DNA of 64,000 nt from Hawksworthiomyces lignivorus (GCA_002917075.1 NTMA01000018.1:62001-126000); one strand, 5' to 3'; positions 10,990 to 21,485 are shown, numbered from the stretch's first letter. Numbers and translations: made by a program. Notes: generated from the letters alone by a model not told the origin.

Positions 10990-12535
10990 ATGGATGCTGA
11001 CGCGCGCCCTCCTGAGCGGAAGCTCTCCCGCTTCTCGCGGAACCTAGCCTTTAACCAGAACCTAATCAGCGGCATCGTCCTCTTCTTTACGGTGGGCATC
11101 TACCTGGCAGTCCTCGGCCTAGGCGCTGGCGGGGGCAAGCCGTCTTCCCAGCGCGTCAGCGACATCTCCAACAGCTCGCTATATGGCATCTACTCTATCT
11201 TCGGCTTCTTTACTGGTGCCATCATGAACAAGATCGGGCCTCGCCTGACCATGACCATCGGCGTCGCCGGCTACCCCATATACGTCGCGGGCCTCTTCTA
11301 TTACGACCGCACCGGCCACGAGTGGTTCCCCGTCCTCGGCGGCATCCTACTCGGCCTCAGCGCCCCCATGCTGTGGTCCGCCCAGGGTTTCATTCAGTGG
11401 GCCTATGCTACCGAGGTAGAGAAAGGCTGGTACCTCGCCATCCAGTACTTCATCAACCAGGTCGGCAGTGTCGTCGGCTCGCTCGTCGCCTTCATCATCA
11501 TCTACAAGGGCGCCTCCACGACCGACGGCAGCCCTACGAGCGTCTACGTCGTCTTCATCATCCTCATGTGCTTCGCCTTCGTCTTCACGATCTTCGGCCT
11601 CGCGACTCCCCAGAATGTGCGCCGCGCCGACGGCACCGCTATCGCCGTGTTCCACACGCTGTCGCTGCGTGACGAGCTGCGCGGCGTCGCGCGCGTCATG
11701 CGTGACCCCCGCGTGCTGCTGATGCTGCCCGTCATCTTCAGCTGCGAGCTCGCTCTCGGCATCATGCCCTCAATCAGTGCCTCCTACTTCAGCCTGCGCA
11801 CCCGCGCTATGACCAACATCTGCTTCTACCTAATTCAGCTGCCTTCCTCCGTCGGCTGTGCCTACCTCACAGACCGTCTGCCGTATGGCCGCCGCGTTCG
11901 GGGCCTCATAGCTGTCTCGGTCCTCGGTGTTTTCGTTGTCGCCGGATGGGTTGCCCTGCAGGCCTGGGTGATGACCTCCAAGAGCTTTGCTGACCACCCC
12001 GCCGACGGTGTCGACTGGACTGCTAGCGGCGGGTCGGCCGTCTTTGCCGGCCCTTTTGTGCTCTATCTCATCTTTGGCATCATCTACGGCTCGCACCAGC
12101 TCATTGGCATGTGGGTTATGGGCACCTTCACCAACGAGCCCGGCACGCTGGCCATCTATGGAGGCGTGTGGAAAGGCGTGGCTGCCGCCGGCGTGGCCGT
12201 TCAGTTCGGCATGGGCGCCGCCGAGGTGCCGTACAAGTAGGTTGCCCGCGCCTCGTCCTGCCCACCTTTTGCTTCCCCTTATTAACGATCACCACAGAGA
12301 CCAAATTGCGGTGGCACTGGCTCTCCAGATCGTGTCAATTCCGATTATGCTCTACCTAGTGTCGCGTGCCTCTGACACGAACTACCTCATCGAAGGCAAG
12401 ATTTTCACTTTTTTCCTACTTGCCGCAAACCAAAGTTTAACTGACTCTCTTCTAGCGGATGTCATCGTACCCCATTATGTCGAGGAGAAGACGGCCAACA
12501 TTAACACAGCATCTTTTGATGAGAATACTGAATAA
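10990..12535 (+). CDS. UNC93-like MFS membrane transporter
   Basis: Exons 10990-12236, 12298-12395 and 12456-12535 give 474 aa. The start is the ATG after the CT-rich leader. About 11-12 hydrophobic segments are visible, beginning with LISGIVLFFTVGIYLAVLGL. Characteristic UNC93/DUF895 elements are LYGIYSIFGFFTGAIMNKIGPR, the loop with QGFIQWAYATEVEKGWYLAI and the late segment IFGIIYGSHQLIGMWVMG. The first intron (12237-12297) is ordinary GT-AG. The second has a GC donor and is 60 nt, a multiple of three without a stop, so retention would also be translatable and add 20 residues. Fungal members of this family sit in the plasma membrane; the substrate is unknown. Position between the lam-type genes and a regulator suggests import of the lactam or amide substrate. 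Confidence 0.88.
12396..12455 (+). other. probable GC-AG intron, in-frame if retained
   Basis: 60 nt. Donor GAAG|GCAAGA, a clear branch site TTTAACTGAC, a pyrimidine tract and acceptor CTTCTAG. Because it is a multiple of three with no stop, both spliced and retained forms encode protein. The branch site and tract argue for splicing. Confidence 0.6.
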
Positions 12536-12665
12536 GAATATCATTCCATATGTAAAGCAACAGACACACATAGTTGTAGAAGTCATAACGCCAAAAAAAT
12601 TTAAATACACAAAAATCTCCCAAGCTTAACGTAACTTTCCATGCCCGCTACACTATAGTAATACA

Positions 12666-14571
12666 TTATGGAATTAGAATTCCCGCAGCTAACTGGTCGA
12701 ACGCATTGTAGTCGGCTGCGCCAAATAGCCGCTGCTGCAGCCAGATGTAGTCGAGGATGTCGAGAGTTCGCGAGACGTTCTAGAAAGATAGTGTTAGAAT
12801 ACGAAGAGAACCGAATCAGAATAGAGTTATGGAAAGATTTACGGACCTTGAATCCAAATCGTTGTAGGCGTGTCATTATCTCGCGCAACGTGGCCCTCTG
12901 GTGTTCGGTGGCCGCCGCCGTGCCCGCCGTGAATAGTGTCCAGAGGTGGCCCAGTCGGTGTAGATCGGAAGCAGCGTACGCGCTGAGGGAGAGAATGCGG
13001 TCAACCGCGGTGGCAATAGCAGGCGATTCCGCGGCACGGTGCAGCCGCTGGGTCACCACGCGGTCGAGATAGATAGAGCAGCCGAGGGCGTAGCTGACGA
13101 CGCACGCCGTCCCCGTCAGCAGCTCCCGCTCGCGTTCGTGCTCGTGTGCATGAACTTCGGCCGCATCTGCTATGGCCGGTATCTCGGACAACCGAGCGAA
13201 AAAGGCGGGTGCGCTGGCGTGCCAGTCCGCGATGCGGCGGGCAATAGCGTCGTGTCGAATCGAGAAGTCCGAGATGCTGCCGCTACTATCTCTCCCGATT
13301 TTCGCCAAGGCACTGATATCCGACTGGATCAGCATGAGCCGCGACCACGATTGGCGCAGCTGCGCCAGCTCGCGGTCGGCCCTGCCCATCAATAGCCTGT
13401 TGTCGCTGCTTGCTTCGGCTCGAAAGCTGAGTGAGCCCAGGTTGAACTCCCAGCCGCCGCCGAGCGTCTCCCAGTAGTTACCGGGGATCAGCGTGCCCTC
13501 GCCCGTCGCGCAGGCGCCTGCCACGTCCAAGTAAGCCAGCAGAGAAATAAGAAACCGCCGCATCGGATGCACGAGGTCGCTGTCATTGTCTCTATAGCTA
13601 TCGTCGTCACCGATGGCGGCTGACCCTATTTGTGCTATCCGCGGACTGTGCATCGCCTCCACAATCCGTCGCGCCCCGCCCAGGTGCACCTGCCACGCCG
13701 CATCGCTGCCGTGCATCATCTCGAATAGGCACAACAGCAGCGTCGTCGCCAGCAGCTGCAGTGGACCGGGAGACGTTGCTGACGTCTCACTTGTGGCATC
13801 CTTCACCAGGGCGCCCCGTAGCCCCGACATCACCGAGCCGTACGCCGTCATAGCAGCGCGGTAGTGCCGGCTACGATCCGCGGTGGCGGCGGCCGGCAGC
13901 TGTGCCAGGTGCATGGCGCCAAGCGCCAGCATGGTGCCCTCCAATAGACCTGAGGAGGCGTCAGCCAGGCGCGGCAGCTTGCGGAACGGATTGGAATTGG
14001 CAGGCGTGTCGAAGATGATGAGAATGGTCGATACTGCACCGAGGAAGTGGTCGTAGTACAGCGCGCTGTCTGGCAGGAGGCCGGCGGTTATCGGGGTGCT
14101 GGCTGGTGGAATGTGGCGGAGCGGCGGGGGCGTACCCCGTGTATGTAATGTGTCTGGATCGAACGAGGCAGCGGTCGTCTGAACGATAGCCGGCGACGGG
14201 GCATGACGCTTTATCATCGGCTGCACAGCACAAAAATGGAAGCGGCCGCTACCACCGCTCCCCGATGTCTGCGTTGTCGCGTCGGCATCCCTGTTGTAGT
14301 CGCAGGCCACGGCCATGCGACGACAGTTTCTGCACGACGGCACTTGCTCGTCGCATTTGACGTGTCGCCGCCGGCAGTTCCCGCAGCCTGAAAACACGCG
14401 CGCGTGCCATCTGCGCCGGCGCCGTGCTGGCAGGGTGTTGTCCTGCGAGCCACACGACTCCGACGTAGGCGATCTTACCGCCCGCCCCAAGCCTGGCTGC
14501 TCCTCATCTGCATTACTCCCAATGACTCTGTGTAGCATCATCCACTGGTGCTTCGATGTAGAGTGTAGCAA
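12666..14571 (-). CDS. Zn2Cys6 fungal transcription factor, probable cluster regulator
   Basis: Two exons: 14571-12847 and 12779-12666 (intron 67 nt, donor AAG|GTCCGT, acceptor TTTCTAG), giving 612 aa. The zinc cluster has six Cys at 63, 66, 73, 80, 83 and 90 with the canonical spacing (FSGCGNCRRRHVKCDEQVP). A fungal-specific middle homology region follows, with helical segments such as LLATTLLLCLFEMMHGSDA and a central Ser/Ala-rich acidic loop. The short second exon restores a C-terminus ending WLQQRLFGAADYNAFDQL. Nuclear DNA-binding regulator by family. It is the nearest regulator to the carboxylase, amidase, LamB and UNC93 genes and may serve an AmdR-like role, but it need not be the AmdR orthologue. 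Confidence 0.9.
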
Positions 14572-15147
14572 TTGTGGTCGCGTGCCCTAAAATCCGTCGT
14601 GTGAAGGGAGAGACCCGGATAGTTAATCCCCTCTTCCGTTTTACCTAGGGGGAAGTCTCGTCTCCGTAGTTTTAGTAGCAGACGATAGTGTAAACCCTTA
14701 TCGCTTCCGTAGCAGTCTCGCCGGGAAAGAATTGGGGCAGCGACCCGGTTATGAAAAGAAGCTAAAATCAGTGAAGTGACTGGGTCTGTGAAGGAGATAA
14801 CGCTAGCCATATTGAGAGAGGAAAGTTGGGGTATTGTCGGGTTTCATTTTGCTGAGCAGTGCTTATATAATACCATGCCTGTAGGTTGACACTGAATGGC
14901 TATCACTTGAATACCGTGGTCATACACTGTATATAGCACTATATAGAGAGAGCTCCTCGCTCTGACTCCTTCTATGATATCCTTTTGGCCTCTCCTAATC
15001 AATGGCTTTACTCAAACTGACTTCTGTAACTCCTCTTATATATTGATACTCCAGTCCGTGTATGTGACGTTTTTAATATACAGTCCAAAATTGACAAGCT
15101 GCCAGCGAGAGCACTAGGAACGAAGAGTATCAAGCTGACAAGATACG
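14572..15147. other. intergenic, promoter-like, no gene seen
   Basis: The sequence contains TATA-like tracts (TATATAGCACTATATAGAGA near 14930) and lies upstream of both the regulator and the orphan exon at 15148. No coding frame is supported. Confidence 0.4.
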
Positions 15148-15333
15148 ATGTCGTCTCACGCTCTCCATGATAAGAAAACCGCCCAAGATTCTGTAGCGGT
15201 GCTTGAGCCAGATAACCCCGAACCAGTCGCCGTACCTGACAATGGAAACATCATTGGTAAGTCAAGTTAATATATCGATATGCACACAACTACCATGATT
15301 CACACTGTCTGCTACGTTTGTCCGCCTTTCTAG
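15148..15333 (+). pseudogene. orphan first exon and intron, cut off by repeats
   Basis: ATG at 15148 opens a 36-codon exon (begins MSSHALHDKKTAQDSVAVLE, ends with GNIIG) that reaches a perfect donor G|GTAAGT at 15257 and an acceptor CCTTTCTAG at 15333. Beyond the acceptor the frame stops within five codons and retrotransposon remnants begin. This looks like the start of a gene, perhaps a membrane permease judging by its acidic hydrophilic N-terminus, whose remainder was lost. A chance exon cannot be excluded. Confidence 0.35.
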
Positions 15334-15382
15334 GTCTACGTTTCTAGCTGGTCGAACCATAATCGTAACACCTATTTACGTC

Positions 15383-15745
15383 TACAGTAACAAGAACGAG
15401 ACAGTAGAACATGTACTTCTCCGTTGTCCCCTAGAGATCAATAAGTCTCTTAATTGGCCACAAACGTCAAAAGAGTTATATGACAAATTATACATAAAAA
15501 ACGTGGCCGCCAAACCAATCCTCCGTTGATTTAAAAGCAGTAGACGAATTCCGGACTATCGTTTAGCCGCTAAGCTAGAAGAAAGCAACATACAGGAAAC
15601 AACAAAGGAGGCGGTGGAGGCCGCAGCGGAGGCTGCGGAGGAGGCGGTAGACGTAGCAGCAGAAGAGGCCGCCAGGGCAGCAGCGGAGGCAGGACCGGAG
15701 GAGCCGGAGATGGCAGAGGTGAGAGAGGCCTTGACAACGCTGTGA
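15383..15745 (+). mobile_element. non-LTR retrotransposon (LINE) 3' coding tail, decayed
   Basis: One frame runs across 120 codons with a single stop (TGA at 15527-15529). It starts with SNKNETVEHVLLRCP, the zinc-binding tail seen after the reverse transcriptase/RNase H of Tad-like LINEs. It passes through KPILR, stop, FKSSRRIPDYRLA and ends in an Ala/Glu-rich tail with repeats of EAAEEA type. The stop is probably a Trp codon changed G to A, as RIP would produce. No upstream reverse transcriptase remains, so this is a 5'-truncated copy. Confidence 0.65.
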
Positions 15746-15829
15746 GGAGGGTAAGGGCCAGGTGGGCCAACAATACAATACACCTATACACACATAATAC
15801 TGTAATCTATTTCCATATTCATTTGTTAT

Positions 15830-15950
15830 ATCACTTAGAGTTTAATCGTATTTATTAGCCAATCCTGACTATTTACGTCTAATCTAGGTGGAACCCTCTG
15901 GGGCAGAAACCACCGCCTAATTAAGTGAAGATATTATTGTACACAATAAG
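15830..15950 (+). repeat. arm 1 of a degenerate inverted repeat
   Basis: This segment, directly downstream of the LINE tail, matches the reverse complement of 16255-16370. The best-conserved core is GGAACCCTCTGGGGCAGAAA (15890-15909). It also shares a direct 16-bp block (TTGTTATATCACTTAG) with the second arm. It is probably the 3' untranslated end of the element. Confidence 0.55.
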
Positions 15951-16059
15951 ACAGTCTGAGTAGTAATAGTAGTAGTGGTTAAACAAAGGAGATTACATTA
16001 AGAGTGAGTAGGGCTACGTCTGTGACGTATCCTCCTCAATTTGGCCTGCCAAGTTGTAC

Positions 16060-16252
16060 GCTGATATGCGCCCGCTCCGTTTGAGCCACCGTAGTACTGG
16101 ACGGGCCGTCGGCCCTCCCGTATTCAGGCGGTGATTCAGGTCAGCCGGAGTCTGGGGCCATACCGGAGGTTTTCCTGCCGTATCGGGGCAATTACAGTCT
16201 TACGTGTTCCGGGGTCTCCTCCGCCGCGCCGCAGGCGCACAGGGGGGAGTCC
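16060..16252 (-). mobile_element. second LINE zinc-knuckle fragment, opposite strand
   Basis: Read on the minus strand from 16252, the sequence encodes DSPLCACGAAEETPEHV, the Cys-Cys-His motif of LINE C-terminal domains, followed by two in-frame stops and a Pro/Ser-rich run to about 16060. It belongs to a different or more GC-rich subfamily than the copy at 15383. Only the tail survives. Confidence 0.6.
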
Positions 16253-16254
16253 CG

Positions 16255-16370
16255 GTTGTTATATCACTTAGTTAGTAATATAGCGGTTTCTGCCCCAGGA
16301 GGGTTCCGTTAGCTTAGGCGTCACATAGCCAGGATTAGCTGACTATAATATAAAGACGATGAACCCTAAC
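16255..16370 (-). repeat. arm 2 of a degenerate inverted repeat
   Basis: Reverse-complement partner of 15830-15950, with its core at 16285-16307. Differences from arm 1 are a mix of transitions and small indels. Confidence 0.55.
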
Positions 16371-17002
16371 CTACTACGCTCAGTTCTTATAGAACATAAA
16401 CCCTATAAGCTTGATCGACTTATAATAGCTTCTTAGTTGTGTAACAACGTGTCACAGTCTTATAAGAGATTTTTCGTTGTTCACGTAATAGTAAATAGTT
16501 TATATAAGAGACAATCGAGGTCTTTGAAATTACCAAGTGAAAATCGATCGGCCAGAGCCTTCACTCGACATGAAGTAATAATTTTATGACCTTATACCAT
16601 TTCAAAAAGAGGCGTAGAACGAGAGACAACTTAGAGATAGGACAACTATCAACACGTCTTTCACCTCTCTTGCGATGCCCCTAAGTTGACAATTCCCCAC
16701 GGCTGCCAGAAAGCGCCATAAAGGTGCAGACCGTTTTGCAGCCCAGCAACAACCTCACTGTGCTTACGCTCCCGCCCAGAGTGCTGTACTGTGGCCAAAG
16801 GCTAGCATTTCTGCATCCATGAGGTCGCCGCCTGTGTAGTCGGCTGCCGTTTCAATATCAGTGCCTTTCTTGTTGTTATGCATTTTCAAGACAGCTAAAC
16901 AAGGAAAACTTTGAGGCCGGCAAAACTCATCTGGCCTTTTCTCGCCCAGTTTGTCTCCGTATATTTGATTAACGACGGCCAACATACATCACGTACTCTT
17001 GC
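16371..17002. other. AT-rich intergenic, no gene seen
   Basis: Sequence between the repeat block and the monooxygenase 3' end. No open frame with coding character was found. It is probably older repeat debris. Confidence 0.4.
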
Positions 17003-18647
17003 TTAGACTACCTCCTTGGGCTCCTCCTTTGCGGCATCCAGGTTTTCTGCGCACTGAGAGGCTTTCCATACCTGGAAGTCGAAGCCGAGCTGCTTCAGCG
17101 TTTTGACCTCGTGCCGCTTGTTGCCGAGCGCGCGGCTGGCCACCTTGATGAGCGGGAAGCGTTCGCGCACCCAGGCCTTTTCCTCGCCCCAGTACGGCGG
17201 AGGCTTGCCGGCGCCGCCGTTGGCTAGCCCCGGCCGCGGCGCGGCCTCGCAGCTGCGGTCGTGCAACCAGTTGATGTAGGCCACGTCCTTGGGGAACGCG
17301 AGATTGTGCACGTGCTTGCTCGCGCCCTTGTCCTGCAGCGTCTGGGCCTCCCAGGCGCGCATGGCCGCCGCCGCTGGCACGGGCAGCCGGCCCGCCCACA
17401 AGCGGGCCACCCAGGCGCTCTGGGCCTCGGCAATGGGTAGCGGCACCACGCGCTGGGGGATGCCCAGAAAGGCCAGTGTGGGGTCCTCGATGTACAGGAT
17501 GTGCTGGTACAGGTGGCGGGCAAAGGCACCGTCCGAGATGACGGCAGCCTCGTTGTCAGGTGTGCCGTCGTTCTGTCGGAGAAAGGGAAATGAGTAGAAG
17601 TAGCCCGTGCAGAAGACGACGACGTCGACGCCTTCCTCCACCGAGCCGTCGGCAAAGCGGACGGCGCGCGTCTCCGGAAGAAACTCTGCAATCTCTGGCT
17701 TCATGCGGGACCAGTCCGGCGTCTGCACGTCCGCGGCCGGCGCCGTCTTCTCCGACACAATCACCGGCTTCTGCGCGACCATCGCCGCCTGTGCACTGAT
17801 GTCGATGCCGGAGGCAGAATTGCCCACAACGACGACTTTCTGCTGCGCGTCAGCCAATGTCCTAGGAGCAGTGGAATCCGATTACATACCTTGCCGGCAA
17901 ACTCATCTGGCCGCCGGTAGAACTTTGAGTGGCTCACGGCGCCCGGGTGCGCGCGGCTAAAGGCCGCCAGGCCGGCAATATCGGGCACAAAAGGATCGTT
18001 ATAGTGCCCACTGGCCACTAACACCGCATCGAAATGCTCTGTACACCGTTTCTGGCTGCTCAGATCTAGTAGCTCTAGCTCCCACTCGGCCTGCTTCCCC
18101 GGCGCCATGGGTGTCTTTTTCGCAGACACGACTTGCGTCTGCAGCCGAAGGAGGGGTTGGATCTCCTCGGCATAGGCCTGGAGATACTCTTCAACAACAG
18201 CATGGTGGGGAAACAGCGACGTGCCCTCAGGAAACGGGAAGTCGCTGTAGTTCATGAGTGTATGGGGAATGTTTGTCTCGAGCAGGTCATACACCGGCGA
18301 GACAAACTCGGCAGCGGATCTCCCCTCGGACCACACAGCCTTGTCGTTTCGTGTGGTGGGCCGCGTCCGCGGCACGGTAAAGTCATCATCCAGCACATTC
18401 AGCGTCGTGTAGTTCCAGACGCCACCGGGCGTTGATCGCTGCTCAAAGACTTGGATGTTGCTGAATTTGCTCTCTGCTGCTAGATATCTGTCAAGTTAGC
18501 TGTACTCTGTGTCCCAATTCCGCAGCCTATAGTTTTGTTATATGCCTCTCCTCTGGTAACTGTTAGCACTTACTTGGCTGCCGCTAGACCACATGGACCG
18601 GCACCAATGATGGCCACGCGGCTTACGTTTAGGTTAACGGGCTGCAT
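17003..18647 (-). CDS. flavin-containing monooxygenase
   Basis: Three exons: 18647-18574, 18487-17890 and 17839-17003 (or 17842, see below), giving 502-503 aa. The N-terminal FAD-binding motif is VAIIGAGPCGLAAAK (residues 11-25, completed by the first splice). The FMO-type segment SHSKFYRRPDEFAGK precedes the NADPH-binding VVVVGNSASGIDIS. VVVFCTGYFYSFPFL is the usual ATG-like FMO motif. The second intron (17840 or 17843 to 17889) ends in a tandem CAGCAG acceptor, so one Gln may be included or not. By family the enzyme uses NADPH and O2 to oxygenate a soft nucleophile (N or S) in the cytosol. Its only close neighbours are repeats and a Dal5-type transporter, so no pathway can be assigned. Confidence 0.9.
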
Positions 18648-19932
18648 GGCTGGAGAGGGATTAGCAGTAGGCAGATCATTATAGAGAAAAGCTCCTGATT
18701 TGCGATAGCCGCACATCGTCTACATGGTGCTATTTAACTGGAGGGCATGCATCTCCACTTAATGGGCTTAATAGATGTGTACGTGATGGAATGTTGGTAT
18801 ATCGCATGGATTGGATCTACCGCTAGAAAAGGAAAGCTATCGGCCAAATCCCGACTCGCCTCCGACTTCCCCGTCTAGTCCTCATTGGAGCCCTAAACGC
18901 AAAGATTGTGGACCTCTGCGCGGCATCAGTTTATCTCCTATCTTTGCCCTATTTTCTCTTTGTTGTCGGTATCGGGTCCGACAAGACCTGCGTGCAGATT
19001 ATCCACTAAACATGTGTTGAATAATCTGTTTAAATCGAACACCTGAAATAAGCAAAAAAGCCGCCGCTGACCTATTGTCCACGTCTCCCACCCACCCCCG
19101 ACAATCTAGCCAGCAGAAGGCATACAGGCTGATATCAACGCAGCCATTTTCACACATCCCCCCTCAGGCCCTTGCGATATGGCGGCAGTCACCCTACAAT
19201 AGCTACATCAGTGAAAGGCCGCAGGCGGACAGAGAGGGCAGCGAGATAACAAGAGATAGTGAGAGATTGATGCACACGGTCCTTCGAGGAATCCCCCGGC
19301 TTTGCTCTTCATTTTTTAATAAAAGAAAAAAGGAAAGATTACTTCCTTGCTTTATTAGAATTCTCTTTTTCGGTCTAAAACTTACTAACAATCCGTAAAA
19401 GAGACTGTTACCTGTGTCAAGCAGCAAAAGATCAGCTCTTTATGACACTAAATGCTAGAGATCTCCAGCACCAACACTACCCAATGTTCAGTACATTCTC
19501 TTTAGCCAGCCTCTGTAAAAGATGCTATTTTTAATGGAATAATATTGTAAACGCCAGTACTGCTGCTCTCCAGTAACTTCCATATAACTAAACGGTAAAG
19601 CTCAGAGCCAACCCTTAAATAGGTAAGTTGTACAAAGTACGTCACCTACAACAATATAACAAGAATAAAGTGCCATATATCACTTCACATGGCAATCAAT
19701 GACCTGACTACCCACTAAAGGCATGGTAGACGAGAATGGGAGAGAATTGATTTATCATACTTAAAGAGGAATACTTGCTTTGTTTTCATTGTATTATTGT
19801 GGCTAGCAGTGCACAGGAATTCTACGCATACATTCGGACACATATGTCGAAAGCACAAGTGATCAATTTGCGCAAACAACTAGCTAACTTTGAGACACAA
19901 ATAGAAAAAGAGTTAACTCCTTCTCTTGCCGA
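18648..19932. other. intergenic, no gene seen
   Basis: 1.3 kb between the monooxygenase start and the transporter 3' end. AT-rich; short open frames lack motifs and coding character. Confidence 0.45.
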
Positions 19933-21381
19933 TCACTGCTGCACAGCGGACGCAGGTTGCGGCTTCTGGGGCCACCGCTTGGCGCAGTAGACAATGGCCA
20001 GGGTGAGCAGGATCTCCAGGGCGAAGAACATGGCGGTCAGCTGGTAGCCGAGGGGGAAGTGGGGCGCCTTGCCGGTGTTGAACTCAAGCAGAGGCACCCA
20101 GGCTTGGAAGGTGAATGCGATGGTCTCGATGGCGCCGATGATGACGACGCGGTGCTCGGCGCTGTGGGTGCAGACTTCGTTGATCCAGGCCACGATGAGG
20201 GCGCCGGCGCCCGTCTCGCAAAAGGTGAGCAGCCAGCCAGCCATCATGGCGGCCAGGTTAGTGCTGGGCCACGCAGACAGGATGATGGAGCCGACGAGGG
20301 CGGTGGTGGCGGCGACGCAGACGACGGGCCAGCGCATGCCGATGCCGTCGGACAGCCAAGCGTAGCTGAGGGTGAATATAATCTGCAGGCCGTAGCCGGC
20401 CGAGGGGATGAGGTTGATCTGCTCGATGCTGAAGCGGCCGGTGGCCTTGAGCCATAGGTTGAAGTAGCTGTAGACGCGGATGCCTAGCACGTGCACGATG
20501 AACGTGGCGGAGAAGAGGTAGACGGGCCAGCTGGTCAGGATCTCGCCGAAGGTGCCCCAGCGCAGGCGCTTGAGCGGCGCACGGCCCACGCGCTCCATGC
20601 GGCCGACGGCCAGCACGCGGTCGGCCTCGGACAGCCACCAGGCGCGGCTGTCGGTAGGCGCGTCGGGGATAGCAAAGTAGCCGTAGATGGCAATGGGCAC
20701 GCCGATGATGCCGTCAAAGATGAAGAGCCAGCGCCAGGCCGCTAGCCCGTTGCGGCCGTTCATGCCGTGGTAGAGGCCGGCCTGCAAGTAGCCCGAGAAG
20801 AGCTGGGCCGCGCTCGACGACGCCTGGAAGATGCACGCGCGCTTGCCCAGTTCGGCGGGGGTATACCAGCTGCCCAGCAGCGTCATGATGCCCGGGTAGG
20901 CCGACGCCTCAAACAGGCCGATGAAGAAGCGCAGCGCGTACAGCGTCTGGATGCTCTTGGCCCCGGCCATGCCCATGACCAGCGCGCCCCAGACCAGCTC
21001 TAGCGTCGGCAGCCACAGCGACGGCCGGATGCGCGTCATCAGCAGCTGCGACGGTAGTTGGCCCAGGATGTAGCCCACGTTCCAGTATGTCGTCAGCAGG
21101 TTGAGGTCGTTGCCCACCATGTGCAAATCGCCCTGCATGCCCGAGACATACGCGTTGCTGACGTTGGTCTGGTCCAGGTACTTGACAAAGTAGGCGATAC
21201 AGCAGTAGCTGAGGATCCACCAGTCCACTTTGGCGATGAACCGCCGCTCCTCCGGCGACTTGTCTAGCGTGTCCCAGATCACCGCCAGCACCCGCTGCCG
21301 CAGCGGCCGCTTTGGCTGCCGCAGTTCCTCTGCTGACACGTCCACGGTGGCCTCGAGCTTGTGATCGTCGAGGTCGGCCAT
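19933..21381 (-). CDS. MFS transporter, Dal5/allantoate-pantothenate (ACS) family
   Basis: An intronless 482-aa frame. I chose the ATG at 21381 (MADLDDHKLEATVDV) because the frame upstream is only an AAT-type microsatellite. About 12 membrane segments are visible, with WWILSYCCIAYFVKYLDQTN opening the first. The family features KYLDQTNVSNAYVSGM, the GYILGQLPSQLLMTR loop, and RFFIGLFEASAYPG are all present. ACS-family members move small organic anions and nitrogen compounds (allantoate, pantothenate, nicotinate, dipeptides) with protons across the plasma membrane. It shares its upstream region with the dipeptidase at 21999, suggesting joint regulation and possibly a dipeptide or ureido substrate. 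Confidence 0.9.
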   Translation of the reverse strand: MADLDDHKLEATVDVSAEELRQPKRPLRQRVLAVIWDTLDKSPEERRFIAKVDWWILSYCCIAYFVKYLDQTNVSNAYVSGMQGDLHMVGNDLNLLTTYWNVGYILGQLPSQLLMTRIRPSLWLPTLELVWGALVMGMAGAKSIQTLYALRFFIGLFEASAYPGIMTLLGSWYTPAELGKRACIFQASSSAAQLFSGYLQAGLYHGMNGRNGLAAWRWLFIFDGIIGVPIAIYGYFAIPDAPTDSRAWWLSEADRVLAVGRMERVGRAPLKRLRWGTFGEILTSWPVYLFSATFIVHVLGIRVYSYFNLWLKATGRFSIEQINLIPSAGYGLQIIFTLSYAWLSDGIGMRWPVVCVAATTALVGSIILSAWPSTNLAAMMAGWLLTFCETGAGALIVAWINEVCTHSAEHRVVIIGAIETIAFTFQAWVPLLEFNTGKAPHFPLGYQLTAMFFALEILLTLAIVYCAKRWPQKPQPASAVQQ

Positions 21382-21440
21382 GGCAAGGATAGTAGAGATT
21401 GGAGAAATAAGCAAAGGGACAAAAGTGACCAAAAGGAAAA

Positions 21441-21485
21441 CAATAATAATAATAGTAGTAGAGATAATAATAGTAATAATAATAA
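21441..21485. repeat. AAT/AGT microsatellite in the transporter 5' leader
   Basis: Imperfect trinucleotide repeat (AATAATAATAATAGTAGTAG and onward) 60-105 bp upstream of the transporter ATG, inside the promoter shared with the dipeptidase gene. Confidence 0.75.
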
